Shown here: piece by piece, positions 18,766 through 27,770 of the stretch
Layout: each line of letters opens with the position of its first letter
How positions within the stretch are numbered: the stretch's first letter is position 1
From: Pelagicoccus albus
GTDB taxonomy: Bacteria; Verrucomicrobiota; Verrucomicrobiia; Opitutales; Opitutaceae
Length of the DNA: 64,000 nucleotides
Reading direction: 5' to 3'
NCBI RefSeq assembly: GCF_014230145.1
Contig: NZ_JACHVC010000012.1
Location: 1,245,001 to 1,309,000 of the forward strand
Translations under genes and position numbers: made by a program
The notes under the pieces: model-generated
What the model was told of the DNA's origin: nothing
The model's database searches: none
What the model saw: the letters and a program-made list of their open reading frames with translations, nothing else

Positions 18766-19734
18766 ATGAAAATCCCAACTACCCTTTTAGCATCCCTCGT
18801 GGCCGTGTCTGCCGCGACTGCGGAGAACCCCATAATCAAAGACGTTTTTACGGCAGATCCAGCTGCCTTGGTTTCTGGCGACACAGTATATATCTACGCA
18901 GGGCATGACCAAGGCGTTCCCGATCGTCCAGGTTACGTGTTGAAGGAATGGCTGTGCTATTCGTCTACTGATATGGTCAATTGGAAGGCTGAGGGTTCAC
19001 CGCTCGCAGTATCGGATTTTGAGTGGGCGGAGGATAATGCTTGGGCCGCTCACACGATTGAGCGCGATGGCAAATTTTATTGGTACGTAACCGTATGGCG
19101 CGGTCACGGCAAAGGCTTTGCAGTAGGGGTTGCCGTAGCAGATAGCCCGACTGGGCCGTTCAAGGACGCTATCGGCAAACCTCTTATCTCCAGCGATATG
19201 ACGCCAGATCCGACCAATCCAGAAGGCAATGTTGTCACTTGGGATGATATCGACCCGGCTGCGTTTATCGATGACGATGGGCAAGCCTATCTCTTCTGGG
19301 GAAACACGAATTTGTACTGGGCCAAGCTCAAGGACAACATGGTTGAGCTAGATGGCGACATCCACCAAATCGAGCTTCCTCGCTATACCGAAGCTCCTTG
19401 GGTGCACAAGAAGGGAGACCTCTATTACTTGAGCTATGCTTGGGGCTTCCCTGAGCGCACGGCCTACGCGACATCAAAGAGCATCGAGGGTCCATGGGAA
19501 TATCAAGGGTTGCTCAAGGAGATCGCGGGCAATTGCAATACGAACCATCAGTCCATCATCGAGTTTAAGGGGCGTGACTACTTTATCTATCACAACGGCG
19601 GGCTCCTATCGGGCGGTAGTTTCCGCCGCTCGGTTTGTATCGACTATCTTTACTACAATGAAGACGGCACGCTCCAGAAGGTCCTTCCCACTTTGGAAGG
19701 CGTTAGCTCAGCCGACGAACCCCTCGAAAACTAG
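18766..19734 (+). CDS. Secreted GH43 glycosidase (arabinofuranosidase/xylosidase type)
   Basis: A 322-residue five-bladed propeller glycosidase of family GH43 with a signal peptide (MKIPTTLLASLVAVSAATA). The three expected carboxylates are visible: base Asp31 in TADPAAL, pKa modulator Asp163 in DDIDPAAFIDDDG, and acid Glu209 in YTEAPWVHK. GH43 enzymes of this length remove arabinofuranose or xylose from arabinan, arabinoxylan or oligosaccharides. The next gene, 21 bp downstream, is a close paralogue, so the pair looks like a tandem duplication within one transcription unit. ATG at 18766. Confidence 0.92.
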   Translation: MKIPTTLLASLVAVSAATAENPIIKDVFTADPAALVSGDTVYIYAGHDQGVPDRPGYVLKEWLCYSSTDMVNWKAEGSPLAVSDFEWAEDNAWAAHTIERDGKFYWYVTVWRGHGKGFAVGVAVADSPTGPFKDAIGKPLISSDMTPDPTNPEGNVVTWDDIDPAAFIDDDGQAYLFWGNTNLYWAKLKDNMVELDGDIHQIELPRYTEAPWVHKKGDLYYLSYAWGFPERTAYATSKSIEGPWEYQGLLKEIAGNCNTNHQSIIEFKGRDYFIYHNGGLLSGGSFRRSVCIDYLYYNEDGTLQKVLPTLEGVSSADEPLEN

Positions 19735-19755
19735 AACCGCAAACCAGACTACCCT

Positions 19756-20727
19756 ATGAAACCAGCGCTCGCGCTATCCCTTTTGGCTGTAACCGCTTTC
19801 AGCCTTGTATCCACTTCCTGTGCCGAAAAGGCGGAAGACTACCGTGGCAACCCCGTGGTGACCGACATGTTCACCGCTGACCCGGCTCCCATGGTGCACG
19901 ACGATACGCTCTACATCTACACCGGGCACGACATCCAGAACGAGACCGACAAGTTCTTTAAGATGCACGATTGGTACGCTTTCTCCACCAAGGACATGGT
20001 GGACTACGAGAAGCATGGTCCGCTGCTGTCGGTTGACGATTTCGCGTGGGCTAAAGGCGACGCTTTTGCCGCTCACACCATTGAGCGGGGCGGAAAGTTT
20101 TATTGGTATGTTTCCATCCGCCATAAGGATATTCGAGTAAATGAAGGATTTTCGATCGGAGTAGCGGTCGCGGACAGTCCGCTCGGCCCGTTTAAGGACG
20201 CGATCGGCGAGGCTCTTATCACCGACGAAACTCCTAATTCTGTGGTTCTGAATATCGATCCAGCGGTTTACATAGACGATGACGGCCAAGCTTATCTTTT
20301 CTGGGGATCGTGGAACGAGGGACGCTGGGTTAAGCTAAAGGACAACATGCTCGAGATGGAGGGAGAAGTGCATACCTTGGAGGCTAAAAACTTCTTCGAA
20401 GCGCCGTTTATCCACAAGAGAGACGATATGTACTATCTCACCTACGCATCTCATTACCCTTCCACTACGGAGTACTCCACGAGCGATAGTATTACGGGAC
20501 CATGGACATACCGTGGGGTTATCAACGACCTGCTGCCGAAGTCTGAAACGAACCACCAAGGCATCGTAGAGTTCAAGGGCAACTGGTACTTCATCTATCA
20601 CAGCGCGGCACTTCCAACAGGAGGCGTCTATCGCCGCTCGCTTTGCGTGGACTTGCTCGAATACGACGAAGATGGGCTGATCAAGAAGGTGGAGCGCACC
20701 GATACGAGTGTGCCCAGAATTAAGTAA
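19756..20727 (+). CDS. GH43 glycosidase, probable lipoprotein, paralogue of upstream gene
   Basis: A 323-residue GH43 enzyme with a lipoprotein-like signal (SLVSTSC, Cys22), so it is probably anchored in the periplasm or outer membrane. The catalytic set is Asp42 (TADPAPM), Asp168 (NIDPAVYIDDDG) and Glu215 (FFEAPFIHK). Blocks shared with the preceding protein (HTIERxGKFYWYV, VAVADSPxGPFKDAIG, DGQAYLFWG, IIEFKG/IVEFKG) show recent common ancestry. It probably works with its neighbour on the same arabinose- or xylose-containing glycan. Two strong hairpins follow the stop codon. Confidence 0.92.
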   Translation: MKPALALSLLAVTAFSLVSTSCAEKAEDYRGNPVVTDMFTADPAPMVHDDTLYIYTGHDIQNETDKFFKMHDWYAFSTKDMVDYEKHGPLLSVDDFAWAKGDAFAAHTIERGGKFYWYVSIRHKDIRVNEGFSIGVAVADSPLGPFKDAIGEALITDETPNSVVLNIDPAVYIDDDGQAYLFWGSWNEGRWVKLKDNMLEMEGEVHTLEAKNFFEAPFIHKRDDMYYLTYASHYPSTTEYSTSDSITGPWTYRGVINDLLPKSETNHQGIVEFKGNWYFIYHSAALPTGGVYRRSLCVDLLEYDEDGLIKKVERTDTSVPRIK

Positions 20728-20753
20728 CTTGCTTCTCCGGGCGGAATTTTCCG

Positions 20754-20809
20754 ACCCGAGTGTCGGGTTTTCATGGGGTTAGGGCGCATTGTGCTCCTAA
20801 CCCCCTTTT
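20754..20809 (+). terminator. Tandem intrinsic terminators after the GH43 pair
   Basis: First hairpin: ACCCGA (20754-20759), loop GTG, TCGGGT (20763-20768), then TTT. Second and stronger: GGGGTTAGG (20775-20783) pairs with CCTAACCCC (20796-20804), followed by CTTTTG. Together they separate the GH43 pair from the sigma-factor gene. Confidence 0.8.
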
Positions 20810-20948
20810 GCGTCTGCGGATGGGTCACATTCACCCCCAACTAAGATTCCATTTCTCCTTTTGCCCCCGCATCGTAGATCAATTTGAACGTTCTCCATCT
20901 TGTGGCCGGTAGAGTGCGAAGAAAGGGTACCCCAACCAATTGAAGCTA

Positions 20949-21692
20949 ATGTTTGATTTCAGAACGAAACCAGATACCCCTGAAGATACCTCCTGCGATG
21001 AGCCTATCTCGATCCTGCCCCATCTGATGGAGAGGGACGGCCCTGATGCGACGCAGCTTGATCCGTGGGATAAGGAAATGACTTCAAAGCAGCTTAAGGA
21101 TGAGAAACCGTTTTGGTCCGAGTCGAATGTCTCGGATTTGACGATCTGTCTGCAGGCGATCGAAAGTGGAGACGAGCGCGCTTCCGAAGAGCTTTTGCCA
21201 TTGGTCTATGATGAGCTCCGTCAGCATGCTGGCGTTCGCATGGCTCGCGAATCTTCAGCCCACACTTTGCAACCGACGGCTCTCGTGCACGAAGCTTGGC
21301 TACGTGTAGTGGGAAAAGGAGGGATCCGTTGGGAAAGCAGGGCCCACTTCTTTGGGGCTGCTGCGGAAGCGATGCGTCGAATCTTGATCGAGAGCGCTCG
21401 CCGCAAGGCTCGTCTTAAGCGTGGCGGGGATTTGGTGCGAGTCGACCTCAATAAGATCGACGTTGCCAGCGCTTCTCCTGAAGAGAAGGTTTTGATGATC
21501 GATGAGGCCTTGGAAAAGCTCAAAGAGAAGGATCCCGAACAGGCCCGCGTGGTTATCCTGAAGTTCTACATGAGCAATACCAATGCGGAAGTCGCTGATA
21601 TGTTGCGAGTTAGCGAGCGTACGGTGGAACGTCGTTGGGCCTTTGCCAAAGCTTGGCTCATGGATGCGATCAAGAACCAGCAAGGTGGTTGA
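20949..21692 (+). CDS. ECF-family RNA polymerase sigma factor
   Basis: An extracytoplasmic-function sigma factor of the planctomycete/verrucomicrobial group that is paired with Ser/Thr kinases. Region 2 is LLPLVYDELRQHAGVRMARE..LQPTALVHEAWLRV, followed by AHFFGAAAEAMRRILIESARRK. Region 4 includes ARVVILKFYMSNTNAEVADMLRVSERTVERRWAFAKAWL (shown in parts), with the VSERTVERRW recognition helix. The core begins about 60 residues into the frame; family members are usually near 190 residues, so the true start could be later, e.g. ATG 21078. ATG 20949 and TTG 20940 are alternatives. It ends 3 bp before the kinase gene, so the two are surely co-expressed. Confidence 0.88.
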   Translation: MFDFRTKPDTPEDTSCDEPISILPHLMERDGPDATQLDPWDKEMTSKQLKDEKPFWSESNVSDLTICLQAIESGDERASEELLPLVYDELRQHAGVRMARESSAHTLQPTALVHEAWLRVVGKGGIRWESRAHFFGAAAEAMRRILIESARRKARLKRGGDLVRVDLNKIDVASASPEEKVLMIDEALEKLKEKDPEQARVVILKFYMSNTNAEVADMLRVSERTVERRWAFAKAWLMDAIKNQQGG

Positions 21693-21695
21693 GGC

Positions 21696-23870
21696 ATGAG
21701 TTCTCAGGCCGCTCGAGAAGAGGAGATTTTTGACGTCGCTCGCACCCTGAGCGATCCGCAGGAGCGGACTGCTTTTCTGCAGGAGAAATGCGAGGGCGAC
21801 GAAGCCTTGCAACGCCGTCTAGAGTCCATGTTGGAGACTGTTTTGGAGGCGGACGCGTTTTTTGATGAAGGGGCGCAGGCCATTAATTCTGCCGAGATCG
21901 GGGAGAAGCTTCGCAAGGACCCCGAAGAGGAGGAGGAAGTCGGCGTCAAGATTGGCCGCTACCGCCTTTTACAGCGCTTAGGAGATGGTGGATGCGGAGT
22001 GGTTTATCTCGCGGAGCAGGAAGAGCCAGTCCGTCGCGCGGTAGCCATGAAGATCATCCGTCTTGGAATGGAGACGGAAAGGGTGATTTCCCGTTTCGAA
22101 GCGGAGCGACAGGCTTTGGCGATGATGGACCATCCCAACATCGCCCGCGTTTTTGACGCCGGCGAAACAAGTAGCGGCTCGCCTTACTTCGTCATGGAGC
22201 ACGTGCGGGGCGAAGCGTTGACGGATTATTGCCGGAACCACTCCCTTGGTATCATCGCCCGCCTTAAGCTCTTTACCCAAGTTTGCCACGCTATCCAGCA
22301 TGCTCACCAGAAGGGGATCATCCACGGAGATATCAAGCCCTCCAATATCATCGTAAGCGAGCACGATGGCGGTGCAGTGCCGCGCGTAATCGATTTCGGA
22401 ATCGCAAGGGCTACGGAAGCTGGTTTCAGCGAGATGATGCTTTTTTCCGGGCCTGATAAACAGGTTCTCGGAACGCCCTCCTACATGAGCCCAGAGCAGG
22501 TCCAGCTTGGTGGTTTGGATGTGGATACGCGCAGCGACGTTTATAGCCTAGGCGTACTGCTTTATGAGCTGCTAACGGGAGTGACGCCCTTCGATAAAGA
22601 CCGATTGGCCTTTGTAGGAATCGCGGATTTGAGGCGAATCATTGGCCATGAAAATCCGCCGTTGCCATCCGAACGCTTCTCCAAGCTGGACAAGAATGAG
22701 GCTCTCGAGATCGCGGAGAAGTTGAACAAGACTCCCGGTGGTTTGGTGGACCGCCTGAAGGGGGATTTGGACTGCATCATCATGAAGGCGATGTCCAAGG
22801 ACCGCCGCCGGCGCTACGAGACTGCGGATGCTTTGGCTACGGAGCTGAAGCGGTATTTGGAAGACGAGCCAGTCATGGCCCATCCGCCCTCGTTCTTCTA
22901 CACGCATCGGAAAATGGTGAAACGGAATCGGCCCGTTTTCATCGCCTCTACTGTCGTCACGCTGACGCTGATTTTCGGACTCGGCTTATCGACATGGCTA
23001 CTGCTCAGGGAGCGTGAGGCCCGTCAACGAGCAGAAGCCGCGGAGCAAATTCAGGCCCGCCTTCGCCAAGAGGCCGAGTTTCGGCAGCAGTTAACCAGTG
23101 CCGCGATGCTGGTGAGCGAGGAAGCGTTCGCTGAGGCAGATTTGATGGTGGGATCGATTGATCTCACGGAGGCCACCATGGAGGGCTCGGCCGTGGTGCG
23201 GGCCTTGGGAGATTGGCACGTTACCAATGGGCGTTGGCGATTGGCGGCGGAGCGTTTCAAGACCTTGCTGCAGATAAATCAGCTCGAGGGGCAGGACATC
23301 GCCACTCTGGACTATTTGGAGCTCGGGCCCGTTTTGATCGAACTTGGCGATTTGGACGAATACGATCGCTTTCGCAGGGAGGCCACGGAGCGGTTCAGTG
23401 GGGTTGAGATACCTTTTGCCGACCGCATCCTCAAGATCAGCCTACTCGCTTCGGCCAACGAGAGTATGCTCGCCTCCTTGGAGCCGTTTGCGGAAGCTGC
23501 GGTCCAGGCTGTGGAAGTAGGGGAGGAAGCTGGCGACACTTTTCAAGCCTCGTGGGGATCGATGTCGCTCGCCCTCTACGAATACCGCAGGGGCAACTAC
23601 CCGAGAGCGGTTTCCTATGCAAATCGATGCCTGAGCTATCCTGATCCGAACGCGTCGCGAAATGCCACGGCGAAGCTGATTCAAGCGATGGCATTCTACA
23701 AGATGGGTCGCACGGATGAAGCGAGGGAGTCTTTCCAGGCCGGATCGAAAGTTATCGAAGAGAAATTTGAAAATGAGCTAATACGTGGAAACCCTGTATT
23801 AGGCTTTTGGTTCGACTGGATTTTCGCCCGAATAATCGAAAGAGAATCTTCTCGGCTTTTAGGTAATTAA
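21696..23870 (+). CDS. Membrane-anchored Ser/Thr protein kinase with C-terminal helical-repeat domain
   Basis: A 724-residue Hanks-type kinase. An N-terminal ~85-residue segment precedes the kinase domain (about 88-390): P-loop LGDGGCGVVYLAE, Lys119 in VAMK, catalytic loop IIHGDIKPSN with Asp212, DFG in VIDFGIA, and APE-like SPEQ. The usual HRD Arg is Gly (HGD), so it is a non-RD kinase not expected to need activation-loop phosphorylation. One transmembrane helix follows (FIASTVVTLTLIFGLGLSTW, about 410-430), then about 290 residues of TPR-like helices that should be extracytoplasmic. The gene follows the sigma gene by 3 bp. In this arrangement the kinase probably controls the sigma factor (inference from known ECF-STK pairs). 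Confidence 0.92.
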   Translation: MSSQAAREEEIFDVARTLSDPQERTAFLQEKCEGDEALQRRLESMLETVLEADAFFDEGAQAINSAEIGEKLRKDPEEEEEVGVKIGRYRLLQRLGDGGCGVVYLAEQEEPVRRAVAMKIIRLGMETERVISRFEAERQALAMMDHPNIARVFDAGETSSGSPYFVMEHVRGEALTDYCRNHSLGIIARLKLFTQVCHAIQHAHQKGIIHGDIKPSNIIVSEHDGGAVPRVIDFGIARATEAGFSEMMLFSGPDKQVLGTPSYMSPEQVQLGGLDVDTRSDVYSLGVLLYELLTGVTPFDKDRLAFVGIADLRRIIGHENPPLPSERFSKLDKNEALEIAEKLNKTPGGLVDRLKGDLDCIIMKAMSKDRRRRYETADALATELKRYLEDEPVMAHPPSFFYTHRKMVKRNRPVFIASTVVTLTLIFGLGLSTWLLLREREARQRAEAAEQIQARLRQEAEFRQQLTSAAMLVSEEAFAEADLMVGSIDLTEATMEGSAVVRALGDWHVTNGRWRLAAERFKTLLQINQLEGQDIATLDYLELGPVLIELGDLDEYDRFRREATERFSGVEIPFADRILKISLLASANESMLASLEPFAEAAVQAVEVGEEAGDTFQASWGSMSLALYEYRRGNYPRAVSYANRCLSYPDPNASRNATAKLIQAMAFYKMGRTDEARESFQAGSKVIEEKFENELIRGNPVLGFWFDWIFARIIERESSRLLGN

Positions 23871-24176
23871 GCAGCGGATACTCTAAGTATCTTTCCCTGT
23901 CGTTGGACAATTAGAGGATTATAGGCGATATCCAGCCCAATAAAAAGTTGGCGGCTTTTCCTGACGAAAGTCGCATTTACTTCGGAAGGCGGTCCTGTCT
24001 ACGGGCTTGGCTGCCTGCCCAACCATCAACTTTCAAACCCCAAGTTCTCGTCAATCGAGAGTTACACACTACCCGTTTCAACCCCGTTTCTGTATTAGTC
24101 TTCGACTGACATCGGCACTAGCCTCTCTGGTCGAATTCGCTGGTACGTCTCTGTCTTCATTCAGGAAGTCATTCTC
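23871..24176 (+). other. Intergenic region: weak terminator and leader of the sugar symporter gene
   Basis: About 305 bp without a gene. Directly after the kinase stop, GATACT (23877-23882) and AGTATC (23886-23891) form a perfect 6-bp stem followed by TTT, a weak terminator candidate. The remainder is presumably promoter and leader for the GPH symporter, whose start is preceded by AGGAAG at the right distance. No other structure stood out. Confidence 0.5.
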
Positions 24177-25538
24177 ATGAAAAATTCTAAACTCAGCGTC
24201 ATTGAAAAGTTAGGCTTCGGCGCCGGTGACATGTCTATCAATGTCATGGTGGCGGCCTTGTTCTACTTCATGTCGTACTTCTATACCGATATCTTCGGTC
24301 TAGATCCGGTACACATGGCCACGCTCTTCATGGTCGCTCGCTTTGTGGATGCTTTCACAGATCCGATGATGGGCCTGATCACGGACAAGTTCAAATGGAA
24401 GTGGGGGCGCTTTCGGCCGTATTTCCTCATCCTAGCCCTTCCGTACGGGGTTTCGATGATGCTGCTTTTCACGACTCCAAACTTCGACTACGCCTCGAAG
24501 TTGATCTGGGCCTACGCGACTTATCTGTTTGCGACCTTGATGTTCACTGGGGTGGCCATCCCGTATATTTCATATATCGGTGTCCTAACTTCGGATACGA
24601 AGGAGCGTTTGTCGGCGAACGGCTATCGCATGACTTTCGCTAAGATCGCAAACGCGGTAATCGTATTCTCAGTACCAATTCTAGCCAAGCAGTGGAGCGG
24701 TCCAGATGGCGATCTCGGGCGTGGATACCAGTTGGCGATGGGCTTGATGTCGGGTATCGGCGTGTTGCTTTTACTGGCCTGTTTTTTCACCACCCGTGAG
24801 CGAGTCGAGCACAAGGCGGACAAGCAACCGATTGGTCGACAAGTCGCACTGCTTTTAAAGAACGATCAATGGCTTGTTTTGGCAGCTGCTTGTATCGTGG
24901 GAACGCTGGGGTATGCGGTTCGTGGAGGCGTAGCGATTTTCTATGCCAAATATTACTTGGGAGGAAACGAGTGGGTTCAGTCCAGCTTTATGACTTCCGG
25001 TATTATTGCAGCGACTATCTCAATGGTCGCCTCCACTTGGATAACCAAGAAGTATTGTAAAGTCGGCCTGTTCCGTTGGTCTCAGATCCTGACCGGAGTG
25101 ATTAGTGTGCTTATGTATCTGGTAGTGACGCCGGACGATATAGTAATGGCCTTCGTGTTCTATGTGGCGATTTCCTTCGTGGTCGATTTGCATGCGCCTG
25201 TTTTCTGGTCGGCAATCGCTGAGGCGGTAGACTATGGCCATTTCAAAAACGGGGAGCGCGTTTCAGGTTTGGCGTTTGGAGGTATTTCCTTTTGCCAGAA
25301 GGCAGGGGGCGCTTTTGCCGGCTTAGTGGTTGGCTTGCTTCTCAGCTACTTTGGATACGAGAAAGATGTCGTCCAGTCGGAGAACACACTCAAAGGCATC
25401 GCTCTCATGCTTACTGTGATACCTGGGTTCTTTCACGCACTTCTCGGAGTGATGATGTACAAGTACAAGATTACCGACCAATTCTATGACAATATGGTTG
25501 AGGAAAGCGGTATCCTGAAACCCGCGGATTCCGAGTAA
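24177..25538 (+). CDS. GPH-family sugar:cation symporter (MelB/XynP-like)
   Basis: A 453-residue, 12-helix inner-membrane transporter of the glycoside-pentoside-hexuronide (GPH) family. Diagnostic segments are KLGFGAGDMSINVM at the N-terminus, FVDAFTDPMMGLITDKFKWKWGRFRPY (in parts: DAFTDPMMG, WGRFRPY) in the first half, and DYGHFKNGERVSGLAFGG in the second half. GPH carriers import glycosides, pentosides or oligosaccharides with Na+ or H+. Its position between GH43 genes suggests uptake of arabinose- or xylose-containing oligosaccharides released outside the cell. Downstream genes follow at 51 and 12 bp, so they probably form an operon. Confidence 0.93.
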   Translation: MKNSKLSVIEKLGFGAGDMSINVMVAALFYFMSYFYTDIFGLDPVHMATLFMVARFVDAFTDPMMGLITDKFKWKWGRFRPYFLILALPYGVSMMLLFTTPNFDYASKLIWAYATYLFATLMFTGVAIPYISYIGVLTSDTKERLSANGYRMTFAKIANAVIVFSVPILAKQWSGPDGDLGRGYQLAMGLMSGIGVLLLLACFFTTRERVEHKADKQPIGRQVALLLKNDQWLVLAAACIVGTLGYAVRGGVAIFYAKYYLGGNEWVQSSFMTSGIIAATISMVASTWITKKYCKVGLFRWSQILTGVISVLMYLVVTPDDIVMAFVFYVAISFVVDLHAPVFWSAIAEAVDYGHFKNGERVSGLAFGGISFCQKAGGAFAGLVVGLLLSYFGYEKDVVQSENTLKGIALMLTVIPGFFHALLGVMMYKYKITDQFYDNMVEESGILKPADSE

Positions 25539-25589
25539 TAGTTACCTTGTAGTAGAAGTATAAATACGAAAATTTAGACGATTTTGGCT

Positions 25590-26537
25590 ATGGAAACACA
25601 ACCGACTCCACTTATCTTGCAACGTGCGGACCCGCATATACTCAAGGCTCCAGACGGCTACTACTATTTTTCCGCTTCAGTGCCTGAATACGATCGCCTC
25701 GAGCTAAGACGCTCGAAGACGATAGAAGGGTTAGTAGAAGCCGAAAAGGTTACGGTTTGGACAAAGCCTGATGAAGGTCCGTTTTCTGATCTGATTTGGG
25801 CTCCAGAAATTCACTACAATCGAGGTGCGTGGTACATTTATTTTGCAGGGGCTCCATCGCGGGAGATCAAGTATGATCTGTTCCAGCATCGAATGTATGC
25901 CATATGCACTACGGCGGAAAATCCGCTGGAAGGGGAATGGTCCGAGCCGGTTCAGATTGATACCGGTATCGACACGTTTTGCCTAGATGCGACTACTTTT
26001 GAACATGGTGGCGACTTGTTTTATGTCTGGGCTCAAAAGGAGATTGGTATCGAAGGAAATTCCAATCTTTACATAGCTAAAATGGATACGCCTCTGACAC
26101 TTGCGACCGATCCGGTCCGGCTAAGTATCCCGGAGTTCGATTGGGAAATCCGTGTTTTTTGGGTGAATGAAGGGCCTTCGATCCTCAAGCGAAACGGGAA
26201 GATATTCTTATCCTACTCTGCGAGCGCTACGGACGAGAACTATGCCATGGGCCTACTTTACGCAGACCAGGATAGCGATCTGCTCGATCCCAGTAGTTGG
26301 ACCAAAAGCAAGACTCCAGTTCTTTGTTCGAACTTAGAGTGCAAGCACTACGGCCCGGGTCATAACAGCTTTACCGTTTCAGAAGACGGAAAAGATGACC
26401 TGCTTGTGTATCACGCTCGTGAATATACTGAAATCGAAGGTGATCCGCTTTGGGATCCAAATCGCCATACTTTCGTTAAGAAGTTGCTATGGGACGATTC
26501 AGGCATGCCCATCTTCGATGAACGCCTAACTTCGTAG
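25590..26537 (+). CDS. Cytoplasmic GH43 glycosidase
   Basis: A 315-residue GH43 enzyme without a signal peptide. The start of the propeller is METQPTPLILQRADPHILK with candidate base Asp14; a downstream DATTFEHGGDLFYVW holds the second carboxylate; and WVNEGPSILKRNGKIFLSYS carries the acid Glu. GH43 members of this kind (GH43_1/33-like layout) cleave terminal arabinofuranose or xylose from imported oligosaccharides. Lying just after the GPH symporter, it would hydrolyse the transported sugars inside the cell. Start ATG 25590; a TTG two codons upstream is less likely. Confidence 0.88.
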   Translation: METQPTPLILQRADPHILKAPDGYYYFSASVPEYDRLELRRSKTIEGLVEAEKVTVWTKPDEGPFSDLIWAPEIHYNRGAWYIYFAGAPSREIKYDLFQHRMYAICTTAENPLEGEWSEPVQIDTGIDTFCLDATTFEHGGDLFYVWAQKEIGIEGNSNLYIAKMDTPLTLATDPVRLSIPEFDWEIRVFWVNEGPSILKRNGKIFLSYSASATDENYAMGLLYADQDSDLLDPSSWTKSKTPVLCSNLECKHYGPGHNSFTVSEDGKDDLLVYHAREYTEIEGDPLWDPNRHTFVKKLLWDDSGMPIFDERLTS

Positions 26538-26549
26538 GCTCCGTTTCGG

Positions 26550-27599
26550 ATGAATCGCTTTTTTAAGAGTCTACTATTTGTTTGCGGCTTTTCAGTGTTG
26601 GCGTCCTGCCATGCTGACGAACCGGCTGACGTGTCAGAAGCGGTTAATCTGCTTCCTCATGACGTGGTCGCTCACGACCCAGTAATCATTAAGGATGGAG
26701 AGACTTTCTACCTCTTCACGACTGGACCAGGGGTGACGGTTTGGAAATCTGAAGATTTGAAACGGTGGACCATGCAGGGACCCATTTTCGATCCTGTGCC
26801 GGAATGGACGAACAAAGAGGTCGCTGGTTTTCAGGGACACATGTGGGCTCCGGACATCAGCTACCACGACGGTAAATTTTACCTCTATTATTCTGTATCC
26901 ACATTTGGCAAAAACAATTCCTGTATAGGACTTGCCACGAATACGACATTGGATCCTGAGAACCCTAGTTTCAAATGGGTTGATGAGGGGATTGTGGTTC
27001 AATCGAAGCCTGACCGTGATGACTGGAACGCGATCGATCCGAATCTGATTCTCGATGAGGATGGGACTCCCTATCTGGCATTCGGCTCGTTCTGGAGCGG
27101 ACTCAAGATCGCGGAACTTAACGCTGACATGACTCGGATTGTTGAGCCCGAGGTGGAACCGCTTCCTTTGGCCAGTCGAGTGAAGGCATTTGAAACATTG
27201 GAGTCAGGTGAAACAATATCCGTGGCTGGCAATACTGCCATCGAGGGACCTTTCATTTACAAAAGAGGGCAATATTTCTACCTCTTCGCGTCGATCGATT
27301 TCTGCTGTCGCGGTTTGGATAGCACCTACCGCATGATATACGGCCGTTCGGAGGATGTACTTGGCCCGTATGTCGATAAGCAAGGCCACGCTCTCCTAGA
27401 TGGTGGCGGAAGTTTACTCAAAAGCGGAGACGAGCGTTGGCAGGGAGTAGGGCACAATGCCGTTTGCGAATTGGACGGAGTGGAATATGTTATATTTCAT
27501 GGATACGACGGAAATACGGAGCGAGGGCTGCCCAAGCTTCATATTGAAGCCTTGAATTGGACCGAAGATGGTTGGCCAGAGTTGACGGAGCAGGAGTAA
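26550..27599 (+). CDS. Endo-arabinanase-like GH43 lipoprotein
   Basis: A 349-residue GH43 enzyme with a clear lipoprotein signal (FSVLASC lipobox). The motif set fits arabinan endo-1,5-alpha-L-arabinosidases: AHDPVIIKDGETFYLF (base Asp), GHMWAPDISYHDGKFYLYYSVS (in parts: WAPDISYHDGKFYLYYS), AIDPNLILDEDGTPYLAFGSFWSG (modulator Asp) and AIEGPFIYKRGQYFYLF (acid Glu). The SFWSG and GVGHNAV blocks are typical of the endo-acting subfamily. It would cut the arabinan backbone at the cell surface or in the periplasm. It sits 12 bp after the cytoplasmic GH43 gene. Confidence 0.9.
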   Translation: MNRFFKSLLFVCGFSVLASCHADEPADVSEAVNLLPHDVVAHDPVIIKDGETFYLFTTGPGVTVWKSEDLKRWTMQGPIFDPVPEWTNKEVAGFQGHMWAPDISYHDGKFYLYYSVSTFGKNNSCIGLATNTTLDPENPSFKWVDEGIVVQSKPDRDDWNAIDPNLILDEDGTPYLAFGSFWSGLKIAELNADMTRIVEPEVEPLPLASRVKAFETLESGETISVAGNTAIEGPFIYKRGQYFYLFASIDFCCRGLDSTYRMIYGRSEDVLGPYVDKQGHALLDGGGSLLKSGDERWQGVGHNAVCELDGVEYVIFHGYDGNTERGLPKLHIEALNWTEDGWPELTEQE

Positions 27600-27770
27600 T
27601 TCTGCGTCTCGAAACACGGCACCCCGAAAATAATTATTAATTAAAATACTCTATATTGACGGGTTTTACCGCTCAAACGCGCATTTCCCGATAGAGGCAT
27701 AGTTCCTCGATAGTTTTCTAATTTTAGTACCTTAAACCCAGTCAAAACTATATCTAACTAACACTACCAT

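Noticed and set aside
20791-20801. Another TAGGAGC-like tail (reverse complement GCTCCTAA)
   Set aside because: It lies inside the strong terminator stem after the GH43 pair and has no REP-like flanking palindrome; chance match.
20940-20948. TTG start for the sigma-factor gene
   Set aside because: ATG 20949 or a later ATG is more likely; the extra residues lie outside the family core.
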